Part shown: piece after piece, positions 1 through 9,630 of the stretch
Numbering within the stretch: position 1 is the first letter of the stretch
Layout of the letters: the number at the start of each line of letters is the position of its first letter
From: Treponema sp. UBA3862
Lineage (GTDB): Bacteria > Spirochaetota > Spirochaetia > Treponematales > Treponemataceae
DNA length: 64,000 nt
Reading direction: 5' to 3'
Assembly (NCBI GenBank): GCA_002392405.1
Contig: DGGY01000024.1
Span: forward strand, 28,541 to 92,540
Program-made: the position numbers and the translations under genes
The notes under the pieces: generated by a model
Database searches by the model: none
Seen by the model: only the letters and a program-made list of their open reading frames with translations
Told to the model about the DNA's origin: nothing

Positions 1-1
1 C

Positions 2-208
2 AATCCTAATCCTGAAGATTCAAGAAATCCTGTTTCCTGCGGAAGAATTACTGGTAAAGGTTTTGGCAGAATGGCTTACACAATCATGAACCGCTCGGAT
101 GAAGAAGCTTTCAGAAAAACTCTTGGTGAATATGAAAGAATTTTCGGTTTTAAGGCTTCCTGCTGGGAAGTAAAACCTGCAGGCGGAGTAAGAATAATTG
201 AAGGGTAA
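2..208 (+). CDS. GHMP kinase, galactokinase-like, C-terminal fragment
   Basis: The 5' part lies outside the window; 68 codons remain, ending in TAA. The visible peptide contains RITGKGFGRM, which resembles GHMP motif 3 of galactokinases (RxTGAGFGG), followed about 35 residues later by WEVKPAGGVRI, which resembles the VCKPSxGAG tail of GalK. From the family, such an enzyme would phosphorylate galactose or a related sugar in the cytoplasm. The loop has K and RM where A and GG are usual, so the substrate may differ. The stop overlaps the TTG start proposed for surE by 11 bases, suggesting co-transcription. Another GHMP kinase is possible. Confidence 0.5.
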   Translation, partial: NPNPEDSRNPVSCGRITGKGFGRMAYTIMNRSDEEAFRKTLGEYERIFGFKASCWEVKPAGGVRIIEG

Positions 209-974
209 AGAACGTCTTAAGCTGCTTCTGACCAATGACGACGGCTTTGATGCTGAAGGAATACGTGTCCTTTCAAAGACTCTTGAAGAGAAGGCAGATG
301 TTTATGTTCTTGCACCTGATAGAAACCGTTCGGGAGTTTCTTCTCATATAGTCCTTGCAGAAAGCCTTTATTTTACCAGACATGCAGAAAACAGATATTC
401 ATGTACGGGCTATCCTGCGGACTGCGTAATTTCAGCCCTCCGTTCAAATCTTTTCAGTGATGTAAAATTTGATGCAGTGATTGCGGGAATAAACAAAGGC
501 CCTAATATGGGGACTGACTGCATATATTCAGGAACCATTGCCGCTGCACGTCAGGCTGTTTTATACGGAATTCCCGGAATTGCCTTAAGCCTTACTTCTC
601 CTGAAGGTGAATATGCCCCGTCAGGATATGATTATCAGGGGCTTTCTGATTTTGTAAAAGACAATATTGAAAAACTTATTTCTCTTTATGAGAATGACTG
701 TATTATCAGTATAAATGCCATGAGCATAAAAAAATATAAGGGGGTAAGATATACCGCCTTGTGTTTTCGTGATTATAAAGATAAAATTGTTTTTGAAGTA
801 CAGGATAATGATTCACTTAAAAGTTCTTTTTTGAGCGGAAGCCTTACAACGACAGGACCGCTTGGAAATGAATATGAAGCAGTATCACAGGGATATATAG
901 CCCTTACAAGACTTCATGCAGAGCCTGTTGATTTTAGAGGAGCAGGTTCTCCGGCTGAAGATTTTAAAGTCTGA
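198..974 (+). CDS. surE: 5'/3'-nucleotidase SurE
   Basis: 258 residues, the usual SurE length. SurE is a cytoplasmic metal-dependent phosphatase acting on nucleoside monophosphates. The diagnostic N-terminal LLTNDDG is at residues 10-16, with the metal-binding Asp pair at 14-15. Ser45 lies in RNRSGVSSH, and the active-site segment INKGPNMGTD (about 98-107) is followed by YSGT (110-113), all typical of the family. The start is TTG, which puts TNDDG at the expected distance from the N-terminus; no in-frame ATG is available. It overlaps the upstream kinase stop and is followed by TPR and NHL-repeat genes on the same strand. Confidence 0.93.
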   Translation: MKGKERLKLLLTNDDGFDAEGIRVLSKTLEEKADVYVLAPDRNRSGVSSHIVLAESLYFTRHAENRYSCTGYPADCVISALRSNLFSDVKFDAVIAGINKGPNMGTDCIYSGTIAAARQAVLYGIPGIALSLTSPEGEYAPSGYDYQGLSDFVKDNIEKLISLYENDCIISINAMSIKKYKGVRYTALCFRDYKDKIVFEVQDNDSLKSSFLSGSLTTTGPLGNEYEAVSQGYIALTRLHAEPVDFRGAGSPAEDFKV

Positions 975-1017
975 CGCTGAACTTTTAAGATAAATCTTTT
1001 TGTAAGGGAGGAGCCTC

Positions 1018-1707
1018 GTGGCAGAAAATAAAAAATCATCAGTTCTTTCAGAGGGAATCTCTCTTTATCAGAAAGGCGACTATACTTCAGCGCTTACTTT
1101 TTTCATTTCACTTCCGGATAATTCAGAAACAGACAATATTGAACTGGCATATTACATCGGGCTCTGCTATGCAAAACTCGACCGTTATGATGATGCACTT
1201 TTATATCTTGAACAGGTCGTAACTTCAGAAAAAGAAAATCCCCGTGTCCTTCAGTGCCGCTATCTGCTTGCAGTAATCTATGCAATGGTCGGTAAAAAGC
1301 GTCTTGCAGATTTTGAATTAAACAAGCTCCTTGAAACAGGCTATAAAAAGGCAAGTGTTTATTCTTCCTTAGCCTATATTGCATGGGTTCAGGGAGATGC
1401 AGAAAAGTGCATGGAATACTACAAAAATGCACTTGATGAAGAACCTGAAAATCCTACTGCACTTAACGGAATGGGCTATGTACTTGCCTGTCAGGATAAA
1501 GACCTTACAAAGGCACTTTCTTACTGCAAAAAAGCGCTGGATAAACAGCCTGATTCTGCTGCCTGTCTTGATTCCGTGGGCTGGGTATATCATAAGCTCG
1601 GGCTTAAAAGTGATGCAGAAAAATATCTTCTTCAGGCGCATAATTTAAAACCTGAAAACAAGGAAATCCTTGAACATATGCAGATTTGCCAGGTGGAAGC
1701 TCAATAA
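1018..1707 (+). CDS. TPR-repeat protein
   Basis: 229 residues starting at GTG, preceded by a strong Shine-Dalgarno (GGGAGGAG). The sequence is almost entirely tetratricopeptide repeats: helical pairs with the W/L-G-Y-A-P spacing recur from about residue 12 to the C-terminus, for example AYYIGLCYAKLDRYDDALLY, AYIAWVQGDAEKCMEYYKNA and DSVGWVYHKLGLKSDAEKYL. There is no signal peptide, so it is probably cytoplasmic. The repeats imply a protein-binding scaffold; no partner can be named. Its TAA is immediately followed by the ATG of the exported NHL protein, indicating one transcript. Confidence 0.75.
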   Translation: MAENKKSSVLSEGISLYQKGDYTSALTFFISLPDNSETDNIELAYYIGLCYAKLDRYDDALLYLEQVVTSEKENPRVLQCRYLLAVIYAMVGKKRLADFELNKLLETGYKKASVYSSLAYIAWVQGDAEKCMEYYKNALDEEPENPTALNGMGYVLACQDKDLTKALSYCKKALDKQPDSAACLDSVGWVYHKLGLKSDAEKYLLQAHNLKPENKEILEHMQICQVEAQ

Positions 1708-3798
1708 ATGAAAAAAGTACTGTTGAAAAAACTTGCAGCATTATTTCTCCTGTGTGCTCCTTTTGCATTAAGTGCACAGAATTATGCTTTTACATCTCCG
1801 GAAGCTCTTTCTACAAGTTCTACTGGTGCGCGTTCTGCTAATGCCGGTTTTGCCGAAGAAGAATTCAGAAGGGGCGTTCAGGCTTATTACAGGGGAAGTT
1901 TTAACGATGCAATCCTTCAGTTTGAAAAGGCACTTTCTTATCTTCCGTCAGAAAGCATAATCATGGACTGGCTTGGAAAGGCTTATTACCGCTCAGGACT
2001 TGAGGGAACTGCTTTAGCCCAGTGGAAGCTTGCAAGCGAAAATGGTTACGGCGGACTACTTCTCTTAAACAAGATTGAAATTGTTCGTGAAAGGCGCATA
2101 AACGACAATAATTATGATTCTCCGATCAAGTATACGGAAAGCGGCAGTTATCCTGGATTTACTTCAGATAAAAGTCATATGATTTTCAGCCAGCCTGTTT
2201 CCGTTCTTCCGAATTCTGACGGAACTATGTGGGTGGTTGCTTACGGTTCAAATGAACTTCTCCGCATGGATATAAACGGATTTGTTTTTACCAGAACAAA
2301 CGGGCCTCTTACAGGTTTCGACCGTCCGATGGATATAATCCGTCTTGAAAACTCAAATATACTTATCAGTGAATTTGCAGGTGACAGGATTTCTCTCTTT
2401 GATTCAAAAGGACACTTTATAAAATCTTTCGGCTCAAAAGGCTGCGGAACTGGTAATCTTGTCGGACCTCAGTATCTTGCCTGTGACGAAAACGGAAACA
2501 TCTATGTAAGTGATTTCGGTAACAGCCGTATTGATGTCTTTGATAAAGACGGAAACGGACTTTTTTATTTTGGCGGGGCCGGAACTGAAGGTTTTACGGG
2601 GCTCAAGGCGCCTGCAGGAGTGGCTGTAATAGACAGTTTTGTTTATGCGGCTGATTCAGTTTCCGGGGCAGTGTACCGTTTTGATACTTCAGGTAATTAT
2701 CTTGGTATATTATGCCGTGAAAAAACTTTTATTCATCCTGAAGCAATGAAGAGCTGGGGTAAGTACCTTATTCTCTGTGATAAAAATAAGATTTATTCAG
2801 TAGACAGTGAAACAGGAAGCCTTTTTGAAAATGTCAGTACGGGAAATGCCCCGAGCCGCTTAACCTGTGCGGTGCCTGATGTAAACGGAAACCTTATTGC
2901 TTCTGATTTTAAGACAAATGAGATTTATGTAATGGCAAAACTTTCTGAACTTGTCGGAGGACTTTTTGTTCAGATTGAAAAGGTTAATGCAGATAAATTC
3001 CCTGAAGTGAAAGTTGAAGTAAAGGTTGAAAACCGTCACCGTCAGGCTGTAGTAGGCCTCAAAGAGCAGAATTTTGTAATTACTGAAAATAAAAACGCTG
3101 TTAACGGCTATAAATTCCTCGGGGCATCTTACGCAAATGATACTGCCGATATTACTCTGGTTATTGACCGCAGTCCTGATTCCGGGCAGTATGCCCAGGC
3201 TGTTGAGACGGCCGTAAAAGAAATTGCTGCTTCAATGGATAAAGGCGGAACTTTAAGAATTGTTACTTCCGGGGCTGTTCCTGTCCTTGAATATGAAGGC
3301 TCTCCTAAAGGCGCCCTTAAATTCAGTACAAAAGCACTTAAAAATCCGTATTCAAATGATTCTGCTATTGATATGGCAATCCGTCTTTCTGCAAATGCCC
3401 TTATTAACGGCGAAAAAAAGCGTGCGATTGTTTTAATCGGTACAGGCGGTGTTTCACAGCGTGCATTTGAAAAATACGGTCTTTCTGACCTTACGGCATA
3501 TCTGAATAATAATTCAATTAACCTGTCTTATGTACTTGTCAGTCAGAATGCAGTTTCTAAGGAGATTTCTTACATTTGCTCTCATACTGAAGGTAAAGAA
3601 TATTATGTATACAGAAGCCAGGGCTTAGGCGTTGTTGTGCAGGATATAATAAATATTGCAGGCGGCACCTATGTTCTGTCATTTACTTCTCAGCAGACGA
3701 CCCGATTCGGCGAAAAGTATCTTCCTGTTGAAGTCGAAGCTTATTTAATGAACCGTTCAGGCCGTGATGAAAGCGGTTATTTTGCTCCTCTCCAGTAG
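1708..3798 (+). CDS. Exported TPR / NHL-repeat / VWA-like protein
   Basis: 696 residues. A signal peptide covers about 1-23 with cleavage predicted after LSA. Residues about 50-115 form TPR helices (EEFRRGVQAYYRGSFNDAILQ). Residues about 165-420 carry NHL-type propeller repeats (for example DENGNIYVSDFGNSRIDVFD). About 480-690 looks like a von Willebrand A-type fold beginning ITLVIDRSPDS; the MIDAS motif DxSxS is imperfect because the last Ser is Asp. The product is probably periplasmic or surface-associated and binds protein or glycan. It starts at the base after the stop of the TPR gene. The exact role is unknown; the domain calls are mine. Confidence 0.7.
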   Translation: MKKVLLKKLAALFLLCAPFALSAQNYAFTSPEALSTSSTGARSANAGFAEEEFRRGVQAYYRGSFNDAILQFEKALSYLPSESIIMDWLGKAYYRSGLEGTALAQWKLASENGYGGLLLLNKIEIVRERRINDNNYDSPIKYTESGSYPGFTSDKSHMIFSQPVSVLPNSDGTMWVVAYGSNELLRMDINGFVFTRTNGPLTGFDRPMDIIRLENSNILISEFAGDRISLFDSKGHFIKSFGSKGCGTGNLVGPQYLACDENGNIYVSDFGNSRIDVFDKDGNGLFYFGGAGTEGFTGLKAPAGVAVIDSFVYAADSVSGAVYRFDTSGNYLGILCREKTFIHPEAMKSWGKYLILCDKNKIYSVDSETGSLFENVSTGNAPSRLTCAVPDVNGNLIASDFKTNEIYVMAKLSELVGGLFVQIEKVNADKFPEVKVEVKVENRHRQAVVGLKEQNFVITENKNAVNGYKFLGASYANDTADITLVIDRSPDSGQYAQAVETAVKEIAASMDKGGTLRIVTSGAVPVLEYEGSPKGALKFSTKALKNPYSNDSAIDMAIRLSANALINGEKKRAIVLIGTGGVSQRAFEKYGLSDLTAYLNNNSINLSYVLVSQNAVSKEISYICSHTEGKEYYVYRSQGLGVVVQDIINIAGGTYVLSFTSQQTTRFGEKYLPVEVEAYLMNRSGRDESGYFAPLQ

Positions 3799-3822
3799 TT
3801 TTTTTGAGTAATGCAGTTTGTT

Positions 3823-6800
3823 TTAGAACTTTAAGGTGGCTCCTATTGAGGCCGTTGCGTAAAGGGTAGTCAGGCTGTTTACAATGCAGTCATAGGACAG
3901 GCCTAAGGCTGTGTTTAATTCTGCAATACTGTTTATTTTTAAGTCCAGTTTATGGCTGTATTCATAGTTATGATGAATTTTAAGACTTGAAGATGTACTT
4001 TTTGTGCGTGAATAAACAAGATTCAAACTGTCAGTTCTTGTAAGTGAATCTTTAGTGCGGCTGTATTTTTTGTACATGTATTTTACGGGGCTTTCAAGAA
4101 GAGAAAAATTTCCTTTTCTGCTCCAGATAAGCGTTCCTTTTGTACTGTAATTATTTTCATCTTCCAGGGTAACTTCAAAACCTGTCTTTAAAGTGTCTTT
4201 TTCTGCCAGATAAAAAATATCCTGCTGATAAATAGAAATAAGAACTGCCTGACGTTTTTTAGATTCACCTGAATATTTTAAAGCCGCCGTAATTGAAGTT
4301 ATGTATTCATCCTGAGAGAAAAGATCAGTCAGATGAAGTGCACTTTTTGAGCCGAATACGTTGAGTGCGTTGAAGCCGAGAATGCATTTAAACTGATACA
4401 AATCGTTTACAGAAGATGAAGTTTTAATATCCCTTTCTAAGGCAAGTGAAGCATTTGAAGGTAAGAAAAAGTCCTTTAGGTTTCCGTTAAAACGTCTTTT
4501 CCAGGAAGCAGTGTAAAGTGAAGTGTAGTAAAGAGAGTGGACTGAATCTTCATTCATTGTAGAATCACTTAATACCGAATCTTTAAGCTTTGAATCAAAT
4601 AAATCATAAAAAGGAAGGGACTTAAAGTACCAGTTTTTTTCTGACAGGGCAGAAGCAAGATTTTCTGCGTCATCAGAATAGGATCCTCCTTCTTTTGTAA
4701 GCTTTGTTCCGCCTGCACTTTTCTGCCAGCTGAAGGTCAGGCTGCTTTTTTTTAGTGTAAGGGGAAGACTGAAGTTTTGGGATACCGAATCAGAAGAAAC
4801 AGTGCTTACTGTATTTTTGTATTTTTGAGAAAGTGAGATTTTGTAGGAAGGCTTTGTTTTTAATATGCTTTTGTCTGTATAAAGCATTCCTTCCGCTCCG
4901 ATGGAGCGGGTTGAAGAAAGAGAGTTCCCTGTGTCAAATGCCAGCTCTGTTATGTCAGCCCAGCTTTTTGCGTAGTTATCACAAATAAGATTATCAATTC
5001 CTTCAGTTGAAACTGAAAGTTTTTGTCCTGCAAAGGCGGCTGTCTTTAAGCTGATGAGGGGGGAGTTAAAGTTAAGCTTTGAGTTTATATTCTGGTTGAG
5101 TAGGGAAGATGAAGATGATCCCTGACTGGTAATTTCAAAATTAAGGGGTATTTTTAGCCGTGAAAGATTTATGGAAAGTGAGTTTTCTTTTTCAAGGGTC
5201 TTTTCATCGTGGTCGAATAAAAATTTCTCAGACAGATTAATAATATTAAAGAGTGCTTTTTCAGTTTTTAAGCTGTGTCCTGCCTGAGAAAGAGGAAGTT
5301 CTGCCTGAGAAGACCGTTCGCCTTCTGCTTCAATGTAAAGGTTTGCGATTACAGAGTGTGCGGATGCTTTTCCTGTAAAGGAGTTTTCCTTTGAAGAAGC
5401 ACCGTCCTTTTTTATTGCTGTCTGGACAAAAGATTCTGCGCAGAATCCTGAGTTTTTTATAAGAGAAAAACCTCTGGAAGAGACCAGGGGAGAAGTCTGG
5501 GTCCACTTAAAATCTGTTTTGTCTGCAAGAACTGTATAGGCATGATTTTCTGACCAGTAAAGATTTTTTAAGGATAGAGTTGAAGGGGAGGAAGTGTGTA
5601 GTTCAAGATAAAAACGTACCGGAATTATTTTTTTGTTTTTTACTGTAACTGTACCGGTATCACTTTTTTTATTGAAAAGATTGATTTTTATTTTCCCTGA
5701 ACCATTAGCGATTTTTGTTAAATCTTCATTTGTCAATGTAAGTTCTACTGCTGTAGAAAAAGATCCGTCTTTTTCAGGTCTGTCCAGGCGTATAACTGCT
5801 GAGTCTGTATCTTTGATTGAATCTGCAGTTAAAGACATTTCAAGGTTTAAGTTTTCCCAGTCTTCCCATTCATTTTCTTCAAACCAGCGGGTGATTGTAA
5901 ATGATTTTTCTTCCGTATTGTTGAACTCAAATATCTGTTCCCATTTTGAAGATGAAACGCTTTTTTTCCAGGTAAAATAAGAGTTTTCACTGTCCGCTTC
6001 TATGTTAAAATCAAAGGAATCTGCCTTGTATTCTCCTGCAAAAATTGCAGAACTTATTTTTTCTGTACTAACTATAATTATACGGGCGTCAGTAGAGGAA
6101 GTGAGCCTTGAGCGGTCGATGTCTTTTATTTTTACAGTTACTTCCTGCCAGCCTTCCTTTTCCGGGGAAAAACCTTTTTTTACATCTTCCTTAAGCCCGT
6201 CACCGGTATCAATTCTCCAGGTGCTGATAAAAGCAGAATCTTCAAATAAAAGCTCTTCATCTGCCTCTGTTCCAAGCTGCAGGTATACCTGGTAATCTGT
6301 TACTTCAGTATTATTTGATTTTAATTTGATGGAAAAAGCGCCGGCTCCCCCTAAAACAGAGGAAGTTCCTGATGTATTAAGGGAAAAGGCTGCCCAGTAA
6401 GGACTTGAAGCGCCATCCGGTAAATCTGAAAAATCCCATTCAAGAGGAATAACATAACCTTTCTGCCTTGAATCAATTATTCCTCTGATTTCTTCCCCTT
6501 CATATTGAAATTTTTTATCAAGAGAAAGGTATGGATCTGAAAAATCACGGGGGTTTAAGAGTGGAATTATATGCGGTGAAAGTTTTACGCCTGAGTTTTT
6601 TGAAAAATATGAGTATTCAGCTGTGTCACTTTCAAGGTTCCAGACAAGATATTTGTCCTGAGTACTTGCTTTTTCTACAGTGAAGCCTGCTGTATTTGAA
6701 AAACTTATGTTTTCTTTATTCCAGTTAAAAAGGCTGGCGGCTGTAATGAAGCCGGGGGTATTTTTAGTATAGGAAGAATCATCAGTGTCCGTTAAAAAAG

Positions 6801-8461
6801 TCCATCTTGCAGAAAGGGAAATGTCTGCTTCTGTGTATGGAGAAAATGTTTTTTTATAACCGAAGGCGGCGGCAAGAGTTCCTGAAGAAGAATCAGTGGA
6901 ATCTTCATACCAGGTTGCCGTAATTTTGTCGGATGCAGAAACTGAAGATGAAAGGGTAATGGTTCCGCTTTCTTTGTCCCAAACCGCATTTATGTCCTGA
7001 ATTGAGTTTTTTGTTACTCTTACAGTGCCGGGGACAGCATTTGTTCCGATTTCAAATCTGGAAACCGGCGTATAGCTTTTGATTAAAACACAAAGATTGC
7101 CTTTTATTTTTCCACCAAGATAGACTGCGCTTTCACTTGGGGCAAAAGGAAAACGGTAAAGGGGTGAAAGATAGTTTTTAGTTTCCTTATAAAATACTTC
7201 AGCGTATTTATGTGATGAGTAAAAAAAATCATTAAGGACAGAAGAATAATCATCGTTATCAAGAAGTGCCAGATAGTCTGAGTTAGAAATACCTGTACTT
7301 CTGTCAGCAACTGAGCTTTCCCCTGTGCTGCAAATTCCACCGTCATAACGAAAACAGGCTGCATAAGGAGAAAATCTGTCCGGATACTGAATGAACCATA
7401 CAGCCTTTCCGTTTATTTCTCCTTTTCCCCGGCCGTCTTCTCCTGTAAATGCATATCTGCTTAAATCATGGGAAGAAAAAATTTTCTGAGTTTCACCTAA
7501 AAAGCCGGGGCCCGGACTTTCAGAGCTTCCCCAGTCGCCAAGATCATTTTCAGGATTATAAGATGAATAATATTCAAGAGCCACCGCAGGAAGAGTGCCT
7601 TCTGACGCTGAGGCTTTTGCGTCTTTGGAAAGAAAGAGGGAATACATTGACGCGGTTAAAAGGTACTGGGAAGAATCAAGTTTTTTATAGCGTCTGCCCA
7701 GTTTGTCTTTATAAGTGCCTGAGGAAGATTCAACATAGATGTTTTTTACGCTTTTTACTGCCTCTGCTGAAGGTAAAATATAATGAAAACCTGTCAGGTA
7801 TTCCTTAAGGTCCAGATATTCTTCTGAAACTGAATTTTTACCGTACCAGCTTCTGCTCTTTGCTTCGATGTTTTCCCACCTTAATGCAAAGTCAGATTTC
7901 CAGTCACTGCCTTTAAAATCAAGTTTTACTCCGGGACTTAAATTATCCCCGCCGCCTATACCCCTGTTAAGGCCGTCAACTGAATAAATGTCAGGAAAAG
8001 TTATTCCCCGGTTTGCAATCCGCCCTTCCTTTAAGGCTCCCTCTCCCCAGTATCCGGCCGCAACCGTATTTCTGTCAAAATCATCTGCAAAAGCAGCTTC
8101 AAAATACCAGCGCTTATTGAGTAAAAACCACAGGCTTAAATCAACCTGACTTGTGAGGACAGGTGTAATAAAAGATGCTGAAGTGTCAGATGTGGTTCCT
8201 GAGGAAAGTAAAAATCCTCCTGTATATAAAGATTTCCACCATCCTTCAGCAAGAAAATCAACGTTTTTGTCATATTCGCTGTAGTTAAAAAGACTGCGGG
8301 CGGAGGAGTCTTCAAACTGTGGGGGAAGTTTTGCCGTGTCAAAAACAATTGCTCCGGCACCGTCAGCATTTCTTTCACTTACACTTTTTGAGTCTGCTTT
8401 AACTTTACTGCCTGAAAACAATAGAAAAAGGACAGCCAAGGGGATTATTAATTTTGTTTTA
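3823..8461 (-). other. C-terminal exported beta-barrel-like section of the DinB fusion
   Basis: This is the part of the fused frame that behaves like a separate gene. It begins with a hydrophobic stretch preceded by two lysines and followed by a small-residue cleavage region, then has long runs of alternating polar and hydrophobic residues, many Ser, Thr, Tyr and Asp, and a final aromatic Phe (GATLKF), as in outer-membrane barrels. I do not recognise the family. No ATG, GTG or TTG lies in frame at the natural start; the nearest is a TTG inside the hydrophobic core, which would remove the positive charges. Its function may be in surface or outer-membrane architecture, which is inferred only. 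Confidence 0.5.
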
Positions 8462-9630
8462 TGGGGGTCTAAAAGCCTTGCCCTGGTGATTTTTATTCCG
8501 GGGATTTTGTTCTGTGCCTTAAAAACTGCTTCTTCTGCCTTTCTTTTTTTTTCTTCTCCAAAATCAAAAAGTTCAGTCTGACGCGGCACGCTTTCATCTT
8601 CTGTTTTTAAAACTGCAATTCCTAAAAGACGGATGCCTTTTGAACTGTCTGCTTTTTTGTAGAACAGCTTTTTGGCACGCTCGTATAAATCATCGATGGA
8701 AGAAATGATTCTGTCAGATGATTCCTGGACACTGACTGTCGTAAAGTCAGAATAGCGGATTTTTACTGAAACTGTTGAACTGTATCTGTGTTCTTTTCGA
8801 AGACGGTACATTACGGCAAAACTTAAATGAAGCAGGGTTGTGTCTATTGCCTCAGGAGTTGTTAAGTCGAATGGGCAGGTGTGCTCTGCACTTATTGAAT
8901 GTGTTTTTGTTTCCCTGTTAAATGTCTCGTCTTCTTTTCCGCGGACTGCATTGTAAAGAAAAGTTCCTGTTGACTGACCGAAAAGGACAGTAAGAAGATT
9001 TAAGGGTTTTGAGTAAATGTCCCTGGTCGTTTTTATGCCGTTTCTGTTTAAAAGTTCAAGAGTTTTTTCTCCGACTCCCCATACTTTTTTTAAGGGGAGT
9101 GAAAGCATAAAATTTTCTTCTTCGCCTTCTGTAATCTGGAAAAAGCCATCCGGCTTGTTTACTTCGGATGCTATTTTGGCAAGATATTTTGTTGGAGCCA
9201 GCCCTGCGCTTACGGTAAGTCCTGTTTCCTTGAAAACCCTCTCTTTAATTTTGAGGGCTGTCTGTTCTGGCGGACCAAAAAGTTTTTCTGTTCCTGTCAG
9301 GTTGATAAAGGCTTCATCGATTGAAATCTGGTGTATGTCTGGAGAAAAATCTTCAAATATCATCATGACTTTTTCTGACATTTCAAGATAACGCTCCATT
9401 CTAGGATGAACGAAAATCCCCTGCGGACACAAGCGCGCTGCCTGGGAAGAAGGCATTGCTGAGTGAACTCCGTATTTTCTTGCTTCATATGAGGCGGTAG
9501 AAACAACTGAACGCCGGTCTTCGGGCCTTCCTCCGATTATGACGGGCTTATTTTTCCATTCAGGGTGGTCAAGGATTTCAACAGAGGCAAAAAAAGCATC
9601 AAGGTCAACATGAAGAAAGGCTTTTTGCAT
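3823..9630 (-). CDS. dinB: DNA polymerase IV (DinB) fused in frame to a large exported beta-rich protein
   Basis: One 1935-codon frame. Residues 1-389 are a Y-family polymerase: HVDLDAFFASVE at the N-terminus carries the catalytic Asp residues, SIDEAF (about 102-107) supplies the Asp-Glu pair, and helix-hairpin-helix and little-finger regions follow. DinB performs error-prone translesion synthesis in the cytoplasm. From residue 391 the frame runs on as KTKLIIPLAVLFLLFSGSKVKADS, shaped exactly like a signal peptide, and then about 1520 Ser/Thr-rich beta-strand residues ending in Phe like an outer-membrane barrel. Two such parts should not share one polypeptide; see the finding on a possible lost base at 8460/8461. 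The ATG overlaps the upstream stop (TGATG), implying coupling. Confidence 0.8.
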   Translation of the reverse strand: MQKAFLHVDLDAFFASVEILDHPEWKNKPVIIGGRPEDRRSVVSTASYEARKYGVHSAMPSSQAARLCPQGIFVHPRMERYLEMSEKVMMIFEDFSPDIHQISIDEAFINLTGTEKLFGPPEQTALKIKERVFKETGLTVSAGLAPTKYLAKIASEVNKPDGFFQITEGEEENFMLSLPLKKVWGVGEKTLELLNRNGIKTTRDIYSKPLNLLTVLFGQSTGTFLYNAVRGKEDETFNRETKTHSISAEHTCPFDLTTPEAIDTTLLHLSFAVMYRLRKEHRYSSTVSVKIRYSDFTTVSVQESSDRIISSIDDLYERAKKLFYKKADSSKGIRLLGIAVLKTEDESVPRQTELFDFGEEKKRKAEEAVFKAQNKIPGIKITRARLLDPHKTKLIIPLAVLFLLFSGSKVKADSKSVSERNADGAGAIVFDTAKLPPQFEDSSARSLFNYSEYDKNVDFLAEGWWKSLYTGGFLLSSGTTSDTSASFITPVLTSQVDLSLWFLLNKRWYFEAAFADDFDRNTVAAGYWGEGALKEGRIANRGITFPDIYSVDGLNRGIGGGDNLSPGVKLDFKGSDWKSDFALRWENIEAKSRSWYGKNSVSEEYLDLKEYLTGFHYILPSAEAVKSVKNIYVESSSGTYKDKLGRRYKKLDSSQYLLTASMYSLFLSKDAKASASEGTLPAVALEYYSSYNPENDLGDWGSSESPGPGFLGETQKIFSSHDLSRYAFTGEDGRGKGEINGKAVWFIQYPDRFSPYAACFRYDGGICSTGESSVADRSTGISNSDYLALLDNDDYSSVLNDFFYSSHKYAEVFYKETKNYLSPLYRFPFAPSESAVYLGGKIKGNLCVLIKSYTPVSRFEIGTNAVPGTVRVTKNSIQDINAVWDKESGTITLSSSVSASDKITATWYEDSTDSSSGTLAAAFGYKKTFSPYTEADISLSARWTFLTDTDDSSYTKNTPGFITAASLFNWNKENISFSNTAGFTVEKASTQDKYLVWNLESDTAEYSYFSKNSGVKLSPHIIPLLNPRDFSDPYLSLDKKFQYEGEEIRGIIDSRQKGYVIPLEWDFSDLPDGASSPYWAAFSLNTSGTSSVLGGAGAFSIKLKSNNTEVTDYQVYLQLGTEADEELLFEDSAFISTWRIDTGDGLKEDVKKGFSPEKEGWQEVTVKIKDIDRSRLTSSTDARIIIVSTEKISSAIFAGEYKADSFDFNIEADSENSYFTWKKSVSSSKWEQIFEFNNTEEKSFTITRWFEENEWEDWENLNLEMSLTADSIKDTDSAVIRLDRPEKDGSFSTAVELTLTNEDLTKIANGSGKIKINLFNKKSDTGTVTVKNKKIIPVRFYLELHTSSPSTLSLKNLYWSENHAYTVLADKTDFKWTQTSPLVSSRGFSLIKNSGFCAESFVQTAIKKDGASSKENSFTGKASAHSVIANLYIEAEGERSSQAELPLSQAGHSLKTEKALFNIINLSEKFLFDHDEKTLEKENSLSINLSRLKIPLNFEITSQGSSSSSLLNQNINSKLNFNSPLISLKTAAFAGQKLSVSTEGIDNLICDNYAKSWADITELAFDTGNSLSSTRSIGAEGMLYTDKSILKTKPSYKISLSQKYKNTVSTVSSDSVSQNFSLPLTLKKSSLTFSWQKSAGGTKLTKEGGSYSDDAENLASALSEKNWYFKSLPFYDLFDSKLKDSVLSDSTMNEDSVHSLYYTSLYTASWKRRFNGNLKDFFLPSNASLALERDIKTSSSVNDLYQFKCILGFNALNVFGSKSALHLTDLFSQDEYITSITAALKYSGESKKRQAVLISIYQQDIFYLAEKDTLKTGFEVTLEDENNYSTKGTLIWSRKGNFSLLESPVKYMYKKYSRTKDSLTRTDSLNLVYSRTKSTSSSLKIHHNYEYSHKLDLKINSIAELNTALGLSYDCIVNSLTTLYATASIGATLKF

